Shown: positions 1 through 6,682, numbered from the stretch's first letter. The stretch: 7,888 bases of DNA from an uncultured Porphyromonadaceae bacterium (GCA_947178565.1 CAMWYV010000038.1:1-7888); one strand, 5' to 3'. Numbers and translations are program-made. The notes: a model not told the origin generated them from the sequence alone.

Positions 1-1691
1 CGTCTGTCATGCCCAACAGCTTCTGAAACGGCCATAAAAACATTAGTATTTTTATTCACATTCTTGGCCTTTCGGCAAAAGAGAAGTGAGGTCTTTGTTC
101 CCGTATGAGGTTGGAATGCCTCTCTAGGCAAATCAATAACCGCATAAACATCTACTTTGCTTAGAATCCATTTTCTTAATTCTACGCTATCCTCTTCTGC
201 ACCTGATAAGTTTTGTTTAGGTAAAACAATGACCATTCTCCCCCCGTCGGTATCATTCGTTGGCTCTTTTAAGAACGTTATATCTCTTTCTAAAAAAAGC
301 TTATCAGGATCCTGTCCCTCTAATAATTCATTAGTAGGAATTCCATTGTTGAGTTTGTGACCAAGCTCGTATAACGACAGGACAGCTTTATCAGTGATAT
401 CAATTTTTGTCCCAAAAGGAGGATTGGTGGTAATTATGTCAACAGTACCGGGGTGTATCTTTTCATTAAAACGCGCAGGAAATTTTTCAATGGCCTGCAA
501 TGAATCGTTTTGGTAAATATTTGTTTTACCATCACCTAATATAGCCATATAAGATTTGGCAATCTTAAATAGCAGAGGCTCAACATCTAGTCCATGTATA
601 TATTTTCCAGCATAGTCTTTTAATAACAACCTTTGACCATCTCGGTTCTTTTTGGGGTAAAGTGCACGAATTTGGTTAAGGATGGATTCAAGTGCCACTG
701 TAAGAAAGCCACCGCTTCCACAAGCGGTATCAAGAATTAATTCTTTTTTCCTATATTTAGGATTAATAACAGATATAGCAAATCTAACAACAGAACGAGG
801 AGTGAAAAATTGCCCACTCTCGCCTTTTAAACTTGAAGGTATAAGAATCTCATATGCATCACCCAAGGCATCTGTATTAGTATCAGGATGAGTTAACATA
901 ATACCCTGGAGTTCGCTTACTATATATGTTATCCATTTATCATCGTATAGCAATTCTTCACCAGCAAAAAGTTCTCCAAAATCAGGATCAAGAAGCAATT
1001 CACGGTATAATTTTCTTATGCGTTCTGCAACTTTAGCACGACCTTGTTCGGTTCTCTGTTCGCTCGGTGTTGCTCTAAATTCACATAAATCCTCTGGAGA
1101 ATACTCGTCTAAAATCTTGCAAAATAAAATTTTAATAATCTCTTTCGCCACATTCTCTTCTCTCTTTATCGGACCCTCCCCATATAATTTGAAATGAATG
1201 CGCTGAAAAAGTAATTTCAAGGCTTTTGCAGGTTTTAATGAATCCTTACGATATAAGCCTATGGTATCAATATCCTCACCATACCGAGGCAAAGTCTGAA
1301 TTTCTATGAAAGTAGTAGGATCTACCTTCATATCGCGAAAATGGTAAAATGGGCCTTTCGAGGATTTGTCAAATCCCGCGAACCAAACGCAATATGGTGC
1401 TGTTGTCGCAGTGGCATATGATAGAGCTTGTTTATCATATGTTTTTTTCGGAGTTTCGATCTCAATTATTATTAATGCATTTTCCTGACTCTTATCTTCC
1501 GATTTGTATACAACAATATCTGCTTCTTCCGCATTACGTTTTGATCCCCGTTGAATAACAACCTCTATGTCAATATGTGACTTAGGATACCCTAAATCAT
1601 CAATTAATATATGTTCAAATTGTTGTCTGTACACTTCCTCTGGAGATTCATTTATTACTTTTCCAGTAGCATAGTCAATAATTTTGCCCAT
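1..1691 (-). CDS. HsdM-like N6-adenine DNA methyltransferase with N-terminal HsdR-type nuclease-like domain (3' end outside window)
   Basis: The minus strand is open from ATG at 1691 to the window edge, giving 563 codons with no stop. The C-terminal end is missing. Seen directly: an SAM-binding motif I D321-T-A-C-G-S-G-G-F329, the catalytic N423-P-P-F426 of N6-adenine methyltransferases, the HsdM-type F296-T-P-R299, and near the edge A-V-G-H-D-R, typical of the type I M subunit core. The first 110 residues are not the usual HsdM helical bundle. They resemble the HsdR N-terminal nuclease fold (HSDR_N type), with D58 in ADIVVY, E77-I-E79 after a hydrophobic strand, and Q88-x3-Y92. The canonical ExK lysine is replaced by Glu79. 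Family knowledge: such proteins methylate adenine and normally work with a specificity (S) subunit. A nuclease-methyltransferase polypeptide with a separate S subunit is the BcgI (type IIB) design. Partner genes would lie left of the window. The gene is AT-rich compared with its neighbours, suggesting transfer. The methyltransferase call is firm; the nuclease-domain call is moderate. Confidence 0.9.
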   Translation of the reverse strand, partial: MGKIIDYATGKVINESPEEVYRQQFEHILIDDLGYPKSHIDIEVVIQRGSKRNAEEADIVVYKSEDKSQENALIIIEIETPKKTYDKQALSYATATTAPYCVWFAGFDKSSKGPFYHFRDMKVDPTTFIEIQTLPRYGEDIDTIGLYRKDSLKPAKALKLLFQRIHFKLYGEGPIKREENVAKEIIKILFCKILDEYSPEDLCEFRATPSEQRTEQGRAKVAERIRKLYRELLLDPDFGELFAGEELLYDDKWITYIVSELQGIMLTHPDTNTDALGDAYEILIPSSLKGESGQFFTPRSVVRFAISVINPKYRKKELILDTACGSGGFLTVALESILNQIRALYPKKNRDGQRLLLKDYAGKYIHGLDVEPLLFKIAKSYMAILGDGKTNIYQNDSLQAIEKFPARFNEKIHPGTVDIITTNPPFGTKIDITDKAVLSLYELGHKLNNGIPTNELLEGQDPDKLFLERDITFLKEPTNDTDGGRMVIVLPKQNLSGAEEDSVELRKWILSKVDVYAVIDLPREAFQPHTGTKTSLLFCRKAKNVNKNTNVFMAVSEAVGHDR

Positions 1692-1704
1692 AACTAATTA
1701 TGTT

Positions 1705-1762
1705 AAACTCCCACATAGTATCTGAAGGCTGACCAAAGCTTGTAACGACTACATGGGAGTTT
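1705..1762. repeat. Imperfect inverted repeat in the methyltransferase 5' leader
   Basis: AAACTCCCA (1705-1713) pairs with TGGGAGTTT (1754-1762), and TAGT (1716-1719) pairs with ACTA (1748-1751). Two mismatches separate the helices and the loop is 28 bases (1720-1747). In the minus-strand RNA the 3' arm contains GGGAG (1712-1708), the only Shine-Dalgarno-like run ahead of the ATG at 1691, so folding could hide it. A 13-codon open frame (MWEFNIISYGQNY) starts at 1716 inside the 3' arm and overlaps the methyltransferase start in another frame. It may be a regulatory leader, a small RNA or a recombination site. The repeat itself is certain; its function is not. Confidence 0.6.
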
Positions 1763-1773
1763 TTAAAGGGTTT

Positions 1774-1785
1774 CGGCTCTCGCCG
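1774..1785. repeat. Small GC hairpin followed by a T-rich stretch
   Basis: CGGC (1774-1777) and GCCG (1782-1785) enclose the loop TCTC. On the plus strand it is followed by TATTTCTTTTTATT, giving a weak terminator-like shape reading away from the methyltransferase. In the methyltransferase mRNA it would be a small leader hairpin just upstream of the larger inverted repeat. Confidence 0.35.
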
Positions 1786-1831
1786 TATTTCTTTTTATTC
1801 TACTTGCTGGCCATTTTCAGATTATCGTTAC

Positions 1832-1853
1832 TTAGTAAATGCAAAATTACTAA
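1832..1853. repeat. Short inverted repeat overlapping the methyltransferase promoter
   Basis: TTAGTAA (1832-1838) and TTACTAA (1847-1853) form a perfect 7-base inverted repeat around an 8-base spacer. It covers the -7 element of the candidate promoter. Its position fits an operator for a dimeric repressor, but no regulator gene is visible nearby and such AT-rich repeats can arise by chance. Confidence 0.4.
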
Positions 1854-1871
1854 AAAAATTGAGGTGGCAAG
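1842..1871 (-). promoter_or_regulatory. Candidate promoter of the methyltransferase gene
   Basis: Read on the minus strand, 1849-1842 is TAATTTTG, a perfect match to the Bacteroidetes -7 element TAnnTTTG. An imperfect -33 box (CTTG, plus-strand 1868-1871) lies 18 bases upstream. Transcription would start near 1835, giving a leader of about 140 bases before the ATG at 1691. Confidence 0.55.
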
Positions 1872-1938
1872 GGGGGTGTAATTAGGAATAACTGATTGAG
1901 ATGTGTGAGTGAGTTTGTAATATTGGGAGTAAAACAGC

Positions 1939-1975
1939 CACCGAGAGTATGGCAGCTCTCGGTGATTCTTTTTTT
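1939..1975. terminator. Intrinsic terminator hairpin downstream of bioB
   Basis: CACCGAGAG (1939-1947) pairs perfectly with CTCTCGGTG (1956-1964) around the loop TATGGCAG. On the plus strand it is followed by ATTC and seven T (1969-1975), a strong tail. On the minus strand, the direction of bioB transcription, the tail is only GCTGTTTTA. It most likely ends bioB as a bidirectional terminator, although its better T-tract points the other way. The 8-base loop sequence recurs at 2007-2014. Confidence 0.7.
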
Positions 1976-2024
1976 GTAATCCTCCAGTAAGGGAAGTTTG
2001 CAGCTATATGGCAGTCAAAGTTAT

Positions 2025-2993
2025 TTATGCGGGGAGGGTGAAGCCGGTGGCGGCGAAGAGGTCGTAGTCTTCCTTGACGTTATTGCCAATGGTGGTTAGG
2101 AGGTCACCTATCATTGCGCCGTTCATGCCTCCGCGCAATATGCGTTCAGTCATTTTCGGACTCATGCGGGCTCTGCCGCCGGCAAAGCGCAAGGTGCAGT
2201 CGGGTGCGACAAAGCGCATAAGCGCTACTGTGCGGGCTATCTCTTCTTCGCTGATAAGGGCTTGATTTTCAAGAGGGGTTCCTTTGATTGGAGAAAGTAC
2301 ATTTACCGGAATTGAGGTAGCTCCCGCGTCACGAGCTTCCTGTGCAAGCTCAAGGCGGTGACGCATGGTTTCGCCCATGCCTATGATGCCGCCGCTGCAC
2401 ACTTCCAAGCCCACTTCACGCGCAGCGCGGATAGTGCGCAGCTTGTCCTCGTGGGTATGGGTGGTGCATAGTTCCGGAAAGTATGATGATGAGGTTTCGA
2501 GATTGCAGTGATAGCGCTTGACTCCTGCATCTTTGAGTTTCTGAAGCTCATTTTTTGATAGCAGACCCATAGAGGCGCAGAGATATAGTGAGGTTTCACC
2601 TGCTATCTTACGAAATATATCGCAGAAACGGTCAATCTGCGCGGGGGTGACTTTTCTACCGCTGGTAACAAGCGAAAAGCGTTTCACTCCATATTCATCG
2701 TTCGCTCGTGCTGCCGCCATCACCCGGGTTTCAGGAATAATATCGTATTCTTCGCAACCGGTGGAGTAGTGGATGCTCTGCGCGCACCATTTGCAATCTT
2801 CGGAGCAGCGTCCTGAGCGGGCGTTGACAATAGAGCAGGTGTCTATCTCATTGCCCTCTCTTGCCGCACGTACTTCATTTGCAGCATCGCAAAGTTCATC
2901 AAGTGTATAATTATCATTGAGCTGCAGCGCTTCGTCGATAGTGGCGGGAGTTCCCTGCATAGCGCGCTGCTTTATAGAGTCAAGTAGATTCAT
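2025..2993 (-). CDS. bioB: Biotin synthase (radical SAM)
   Basis: This cytoplasmic radical SAM enzyme makes biotin by inserting sulfur into dethiobiotin, the last pathway step. It has 322 residues; the family is usually about 320-350. Seen directly: the radical SAM cluster motif C63-x3-C67-x2-C70 in GRCSEDCKWCAQS, then C139 (LYLCASMG), N164-L-E-T-S, C199 in CSGGIIGMGET, and RFAGGR at 269-274. These match the E. coli BioB layout, where C53/C57/C60 bind the 4Fe-4S cluster and C97, C128, C188 and an arginine bind the 2Fe-2S sulfur donor. The counterpart of C97 is Ser107 (KRFSLV), while an extra cysteine, C163, sits in YHCNLET where E. coli has histidine. The auxiliary cluster may therefore be ligated differently. 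No other bio genes are nearby. It is divergent from namZ and has its own promoter. The ATG at 2993 gives the standard N-terminus. Confidence 0.96.
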   Translation of the reverse strand: MNLLDSIKQRAMQGTPATIDEALQLNDNYTLDELCDAANEVRAAREGNEIDTCSIVNARSGRCSEDCKWCAQSIHYSTGCEEYDIIPETRVMAAARANDEYGVKRFSLVTSGRKVTPAQIDRFCDIFRKIAGETSLYLCASMGLLSKNELQKLKDAGVKRYHCNLETSSSYFPELCTTHTHEDKLRTIRAAREVGLEVCSGGIIGMGETMRHRLELAQEARDAGATSIPVNVLSPIKGTPLENQALISEEEIARTVALMRFVAPDCTLRFAGGRARMSPKMTERILRGGMNGAMIGDLLTTIGNNVKEDYDLFAATGFTLPA

Positions 2994-3021
2994 CTGTTGC
3001 TATACTATCTGTTAAACTTGA

Positions 3022-3029
3022 CAAATTTA
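3022..3029 (-). promoter_or_regulatory. Candidate bioB promoter -7 element
   Basis: On the minus strand this reads TAAATTTG, a perfect TAnnTTTG match, 28 bases upstream of the bioB ATG. No clear TTTG -33 box is seen about 20 bases further upstream, so the call rests on the -7 element and its position. Confidence 0.45.
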
Positions 3030-3115
3030 GTGTATGAATAGAGAGAGGAATGATATATTAACATTATTTATATGGTTGATGCGCTGAATCGGCACGGGGA
3101 GTGAGATTTTCTCCA

Positions 3116-3123
3116 TACCTTTA
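3116..3123 (+). promoter_or_regulatory. Possible promoter -7 element of the namZ operon
   Basis: TACCTTTA matches TAnnTTTG at five of the six fixed positions. It lies 25 bases before the ATG at 3149, which would place the transcript start near 3130 and downstream of the alternative start at 3101. No -33 box is evident. It is the best plus-strand match in the divergent region, but weak. Confidence 0.25.
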
Positions 3124-3148
3124 CAATCTCATTATCACTTTTCAGAAA

Positions 3149-4315
3149 ATGCGTTATCTGAAACTATTATTTTTTGTCACGACTATGGTGTTTGCCGGTG
3201 TTGCTAATGCTGAGGTTGAGGTCGGCGCAGCCAGAATAGCCGAGTATAAGCCGATGCTTGCGGGCAAGAGAATCGCGTTGCTCAGCAACCATACCGGTAT
3301 GGTGGGAAAGGAGCATACTCTTGACCTTATGCTACGTAACGGACTTAATGTCACGACGATATTCTCGCCGGAACATGGTTTTCGTGGCACGGCGGATGCG
3401 GGTGAACACGTAGCGGGAGGCAAGGATGCAAAAACCGGAATTCCGATCGCTTCGCTCTATGACGGACGCACACGAATGCCGGCTAGGAGCGTGATGGACA
3501 ATATAGATGTGATTGTGGTAGATATTCAGGATGTGGGCTTGCGTTTCTATACCTACTATTGCACTATGGTTGATCTGATGAACGCAGCAGCCCGCTACGG
3601 CAAGGATTTTATGGTACTTGACCGACCGAATCCAAACGGCATGACGGTTGACGGTCCGGTGCTTGATATGAAATATGCCAGTGGTGTGGGGCGCTTGCCT
3701 ATTCCTACACTGCACGGCATGACTCTTGGTGAGCTGGCTCTGATGGCTAACGGCGAAGGTTGGCTGAAAGAGGGTAAGAAGATAAACCTCAAGGTTATAC
3801 CGTGCACCGGCTATACCCATGCCACCCGCTACCGGCTGCCTGTTGCTCCGTCTCCCAATCTGCCGGACATGAAAGCGGTGTATATGTATCCTTCTACCTG
3901 CTATTTCGAGGCTACTCCTGTGAGTCTCGGTCGCGGCACCGATACTCCGTTTACAATCTACGGTCATCCGAAAATGAGATCGGGAGATTTCTATTTCACT
4001 CCGGAGAGTCGCCCCGGAGCTAAAAATCCTCCTCAACTCGGCAAGCGATGCCGAGGACACAATCTGCGTGGAATGTCTGAAGAGGAGATGATTGCGCAGG
4101 GAGTTAACTTTGAGTATGTAATCGATGCCTATAATTCCATGGGCAAACCTGCGGATTTTTTCACATCCTTTTTTGAACTGCTTGCCGGTAACGCCAAAAT
4201 CCGGAAGATGATTGAAAGCGGTGCCACCGCCGAAGAAATCCGGGCGAGTTGGACCGATGAAGTAAAGACATTCAAAGCTAAACGCAAACCATATCTTTTA
4301 TATCCGGAATCATGA
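3149..4315 (+). CDS. namZ: Secreted exo-beta-N-acetylmuramidase, NamZ/DUF1343 family (GH171)
   Basis: NamZ enzymes remove N-acetylmuramic acid (MurNAc) from the non-reducing end of peptidoglycan sugar chains. The start at 3149 is preferred over an in-frame ATG at 3101 because it begins an ideal signal peptide: MRYLK, a hydrophobic core, then a cut after VANA (about residue 21), so the protein acts in the periplasm or outside. The precursor has 388 residues, close to the family norm of about 400. Family motifs in order: N47-H-T-G, the near-invariant S73-P-E-H-G-F-R-G with E75 as a likely active-site acid, D125-I-Q-D-V-G-x-R-F-Y-T-Y, VLDRPNPNG, APSPNLP, and YFEATPVSLGRGT. The small C-terminal part ends with RKPYLLY, as in homologues. 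Its stop overlaps the symporter ATG by four bases, implying translational coupling. The family assignment is firm; the substrate comes from the characterised Bacillus subtilis NamZ. Confidence 0.92.
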   Translation: MRYLKLLFFVTTMVFAGVANAEVEVGAARIAEYKPMLAGKRIALLSNHTGMVGKEHTLDLMLRNGLNVTTIFSPEHGFRGTADAGEHVAGGKDAKTGIPIASLYDGRTRMPARSVMDNIDVIVVDIQDVGLRFYTYYCTMVDLMNAAARYGKDFMVLDRPNPNGMTVDGPVLDMKYASGVGRLPIPTLHGMTLGELALMANGEGWLKEGKKINLKVIPCTGYTHATRYRLPVAPSPNLPDMKAVYMYPSTCYFEATPVSLGRGTDTPFTIYGHPKMRSGDFYFTPESRPGAKNPPQLGKRCRGHNLRGMSEEEMIAQGVNFEYVIDAYNSMGKPADFFTSFFELLAGNAKIRKMIESGATAEEIRASWTDEVKTFKAKRKPYLLYPES

Positions 4316-5790
4316 GTCCTACTATAGTAATTATCACTGTTGCCGCATATTTCGGGTTGCTCATGGCAATTTCGGCAATTGCATCGCGCGGTAGCGACAA
4401 CGCCACTTTTTTTACCGGCAACCGCAAAGCGCCCTGGGCTGTCGTGGCGTTTGCGATGATTGGCGCGTCAATATCGGGAGTAACGTTTATATCTGTGCCC
4501 GGTATGGTTGCGGCAAAGGGACATGCATATCTCCAGATGGTGCTCGGTTTCATTGTAGGCTATGTGGTGATCGCGCTGGTGCTGGTGCCGGTGTTCTACA
4601 AACGTAATCTTGTGTCAATTTACGGCTACTTGGGGCAACGGTTCGGCAGACAGAGCTACCGCAGCGGCGCATGGATATTCTTTATCTCGAAAATGCTCGG
4701 CGCCTCGGTGCGCTTCTTTGTGGTGTGCGCGGTGCTTCAGCTCCTGGTTTTCCGTCCTCTTGGCATTCCGTTTGAGGTGAATGTGCTTCTGACGGTTGCC
4801 CTGATATGGCTTTACACAGTGAATGGCGGGGTGAAAACCCTGATATGGACTGATATGCTCAAAAGCGCGTGTCTTATCGGTGCTGTTGGTCTATGCATTT
4901 TCTTTGTGGCGGACAATATGCACTTGTCGTTTGGTGAAATGGTGAACGCCGTACGCTTCCACGAATCATCCCGGATTTTCTTTTTTGACGATCCGATGAG
5001 CGGTTCATATTTCTGGAAACAGTTTCTGGCGGGTGTTTTCATGGCTATCGCCACTAACGGGCTTGACCAGGATATGATGCAGCGGCATCTGGCGTGCCGT
5101 GACTCGGTGGCTTCACGCAAGAATATGATACTCAGTGGAGTGATGCAATTTTTTGTCATCGGGCTCTTCTTGATTCTCGGCACATTGGTGGTAATATACA
5201 CTGGTTATGCGGGAATAGAAATGCCGGCTAAGAGCGATGAGCTTTTCGGACTGGTTGCCACACACTCCTCCATGCCGGTGGCGGTAGGAATAATTTTCAT
5301 CGTGGGGCTTATCGCGGCGGCATATTCGGCGGCGGGTAGCGCGCTCACTTCGCTCACCACCTCGTTTACGGTGGATATTCTGGATGCGCCTTCGCGTCAG
5401 GGTGAGAAGGATTTACAGCGCACACGCAAGGTGATTCACCTGCTTATGTCGCTTATAATGGCGGCGGTAATCATAGCTTTTTACCATATGAGCGATTCCG
5501 ATGCCATCAGCGCTGTATATACTCTCGCTTCTTATACCTATGGTCCGATACTGGGTCTGTTTGCTTTCGGGCTGTTGAGCAAGCGTGGTGTGCGCGACTC
5601 GGCGGTGCCTTTTGTATGTATTGCGGCTCCTGCCGCGGCGTGGCTCATTCAGGCGGGCCTAAACCGCTATCTGAGTTATGAAACGGGATTTGAGTTGCTT
5701 ATTCTCAACGCGGTGCTGACTATGCTCGGGCTACGGTTGAGTGGTTTGTTTTCTGTAAAATCAAGTGATTATGTCACGAAATCTATTTAG
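4312..5790 (+). CDS. SSS-family sodium:solute symporter, probable MurNAc or muropeptide-sugar transporter
   Basis: An inner-membrane sodium-coupled symporter of 492 residues. About 13 hydrophobic segments can be counted (near residues 4-24, 41-65, 73-95, 117-142, 152-170, 180-200, 233-250, 275-298, 320-345, 375-395, 400-425, 433-452 and 460-482), which is the standard SSS topology. The first loop has FFTGNRKAPW followed by MIGASISGVTFISVPG, typical of Bacteroidetes sugar symporters of this family. The segment around 335-355 (AAAYSAAGSALTSLTTS) is serine/threonine-rich, like the sodium-binding helix of the family. The ATG overlaps the namZ stop (ATGA), so the two products are probably made together. 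The Tannerella forsythia MurNAc transporter MurT is, as I recall, of this type, and that plus the NamZ neighbour is the basis for the substrate guess. Sialic acid or another sugar acid is the main alternative. The family call is firm; the substrate is inferred. Confidence 0.9.
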   Translation: MSPTIVIITVAAYFGLLMAISAIASRGSDNATFFTGNRKAPWAVVAFAMIGASISGVTFISVPGMVAAKGHAYLQMVLGFIVGYVVIALVLVPVFYKRNLVSIYGYLGQRFGRQSYRSGAWIFFISKMLGASVRFFVVCAVLQLLVFRPLGIPFEVNVLLTVALIWLYTVNGGVKTLIWTDMLKSACLIGAVGLCIFFVADNMHLSFGEMVNAVRFHESSRIFFFDDPMSGSYFWKQFLAGVFMAIATNGLDQDMMQRHLACRDSVASRKNMILSGVMQFFVIGLFLILGTLVVIYTGYAGIEMPAKSDELFGLVATHSSMPVAVGIIFIVGLIAAAYSAAGSALTSLTTSFTVDILDAPSRQGEKDLQRTRKVIHLLMSLIMAAVIIAFYHMSDSDAISAVYTLASYTYGPILGLFAFGLLSKRGVRDSAVPFVCIAAPAAAWLIQAGLNRYLSYETGFELLILNAVLTMLGLRLSGLFSVKSSDYVTKSI

Positions 5791-6676
5791 CCGCTACATC
5801 TGGCTTATTGATACTATCCGCCGCTACGGGTGCATTACGCGCGAGGAGCTGAATGTGCTGTGGAAAAAGACTGATTTTTCAAACGGTGAGCCTTTACCGC
5901 GCAGAACTTTTTACAATTACCGCAACGCTATCGAGGAGTTGTTTAAAATCAGTATCGAGTGCAATCCGGCAACGTTTGAATACTATATTGACAACGGCGG
6001 GGACGAGCACAATGAGAGCGTGACCGACTGGCTGCTGAATGCTGCGGCGATGAGCAATGTGCTCACTGACGCGAGGGAAGTGAGCCACAAGGTTTTTCTG
6101 GAGGATGTGCCTTCAAGCCGGTTTTACCTTGAGTCGGTGCTCGACGCGCTGAAAGAGCAGCGGGTGCTGGTGTTTACCTACAGCCCGTTCTCGCGGTCAA
6201 ATCCCACACGCGACGTTGTTATAGAGCCTTATTTCATCAAGCTGTTCAGGCAGCGCTGGTATGTGATCGGACGCAATATCAAGGAGGACAGCATCAAGAC
6301 TTATTCGCTTGACAGAATGAGCGATGTGCTTGTGGGCACCGAGAGCTTCAAGATTCCGGAATGGTTTGACGCGGAGGAGTATTTCAGCGACACTTTCGGC
6401 ATCGTTTACTCGCGTGGAGAGCCTAAACAGGTTTCAATTCGCACGGATTCCCGTCAGGCTAAGTATTTCCGCGCTCTGCCGCTGCACAGCAGTCAGAAGG
6501 AGATGGTGCATGACGATTATTCGATTTTTACTTTCAAGCTGAAACTCACTCAGGATTTCGTTCAGGAGCTGCTGAGTTACGGTCCGCGCATCACCGTGAT
6601 TTCGCCGCCGGAGCTGCGCGCCATGATGGTGACAAGCCTGGAGGAGAGCATAAGAAATTATAAAGGAGATAATTAG
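5771..6676 (+). CDS. WYL-domain transcriptional regulator
   Basis: A cytoplasmic DNA-binding regulator of 301 residues, the usual size for Bacteroidetes WYL proteins. Residues 1-60 form a helix-turn-helix-like start (FSRYIWLIDTIRRYGCITREEL, then RRTFYNYRNAIEEL as the probable recognition region). The WYL domain is at about 115-190, with EPYFIKLFRQRWYVIGR at 152-168 (W163-Y164 of the name-giving motif) and TYSLDRM. A C-terminal WCX-type part follows (about 217-295). WYL domains bind small ligands or nucleic acid and switch the attached DNA-binding domain. ATG at 5771 is chosen over a GTG two codons upstream. It overlaps the symporter end by 20 bases, so it is probably co-translated and may regulate the namZ-symporter pair in response to a sugar or cell-wall signal; that role is inference. 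WYL regulators also control defence loci, but this one is not adjacent to the methyltransferase gene. Confidence 0.88.
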   Translation: MSRNLFSRYIWLIDTIRRYGCITREELNVLWKKTDFSNGEPLPRRTFYNYRNAIEELFKISIECNPATFEYYIDNGGDEHNESVTDWLLNAAAMSNVLTDAREVSHKVFLEDVPSSRFYLESVLDALKEQRVLVFTYSPFSRSNPTRDVVIEPYFIKLFRQRWYVIGRNIKEDSIKTYSLDRMSDVLVGTESFKIPEWFDAEEYFSDTFGIVYSRGEPKQVSIRTDSRQAKYFRALPLHSSQKEMVHDDYSIFTFKLKLTQDFVQELLSYGPRITVISPPELRAMMVTSLEESIRNYKGDN

Positions 6677-6682
6677 GCTATT

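Larger units (their letters stand above)
1692..2024. other. Intergenic region between the methyltransferase gene and bioB
   Basis: This 333-base stretch has no convincing coding frame on either strand. From left to right it holds the leader inverted repeat, a small GC hairpin, the methyltransferase promoter with its overlapping inverted repeat, a G-rich unassigned stretch around 1861-1930, and a terminator hairpin at 1939-1975. No integrase, tRNA or IS end is recognisable. It marks the step from an AT-rich gene (left) to GC-richer core genes (right), so it is a plausible boundary of acquired DNA. Confidence 0.6.

Noticed and set aside
157..1558. Three short plus-strand open frames (157-360, 682-891, 1349-1558)
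   Set aside because: All lie antisense inside the methyltransferase gene, have no recognisable domain or promoter, and are explained by the minus-strand coding sequence.
1705..1762. Invertible promoter or phase-variation switch
   Set aside because: The arms are imperfect and enclose only 28 bases with no promoter in the loop. Known Bacteroides invertible promoters have longer spacers, and no recombinase gene is visible.
3101..3148. Upstream start giving NamZ a 16-residue extension
   Set aside because: The extension would bury the signal peptide that begins cleanly at 3149, and the best promoter-like site (3116-3123) lies downstream of it.
3332..4060. 242-codon minus-strand open frame
   Set aside because: It is fully antisense to namZ, whose motifs are intact. 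Its translation is rich in His, Arg and Ser with no domain pattern, typical of a shadow frame in GC-richer DNA.
4812..5201. 129-codon minus-strand open frame inside the symporter gene
   Set aside because: Antisense to conserved membrane segments, with no start signal and no domain.
5765..5770. GTG start for the WYL regulator
   Set aside because: It adds only Met-Ile before an ATG at 5771, which gives the more usual start for the family and needs no rare initiation codon.
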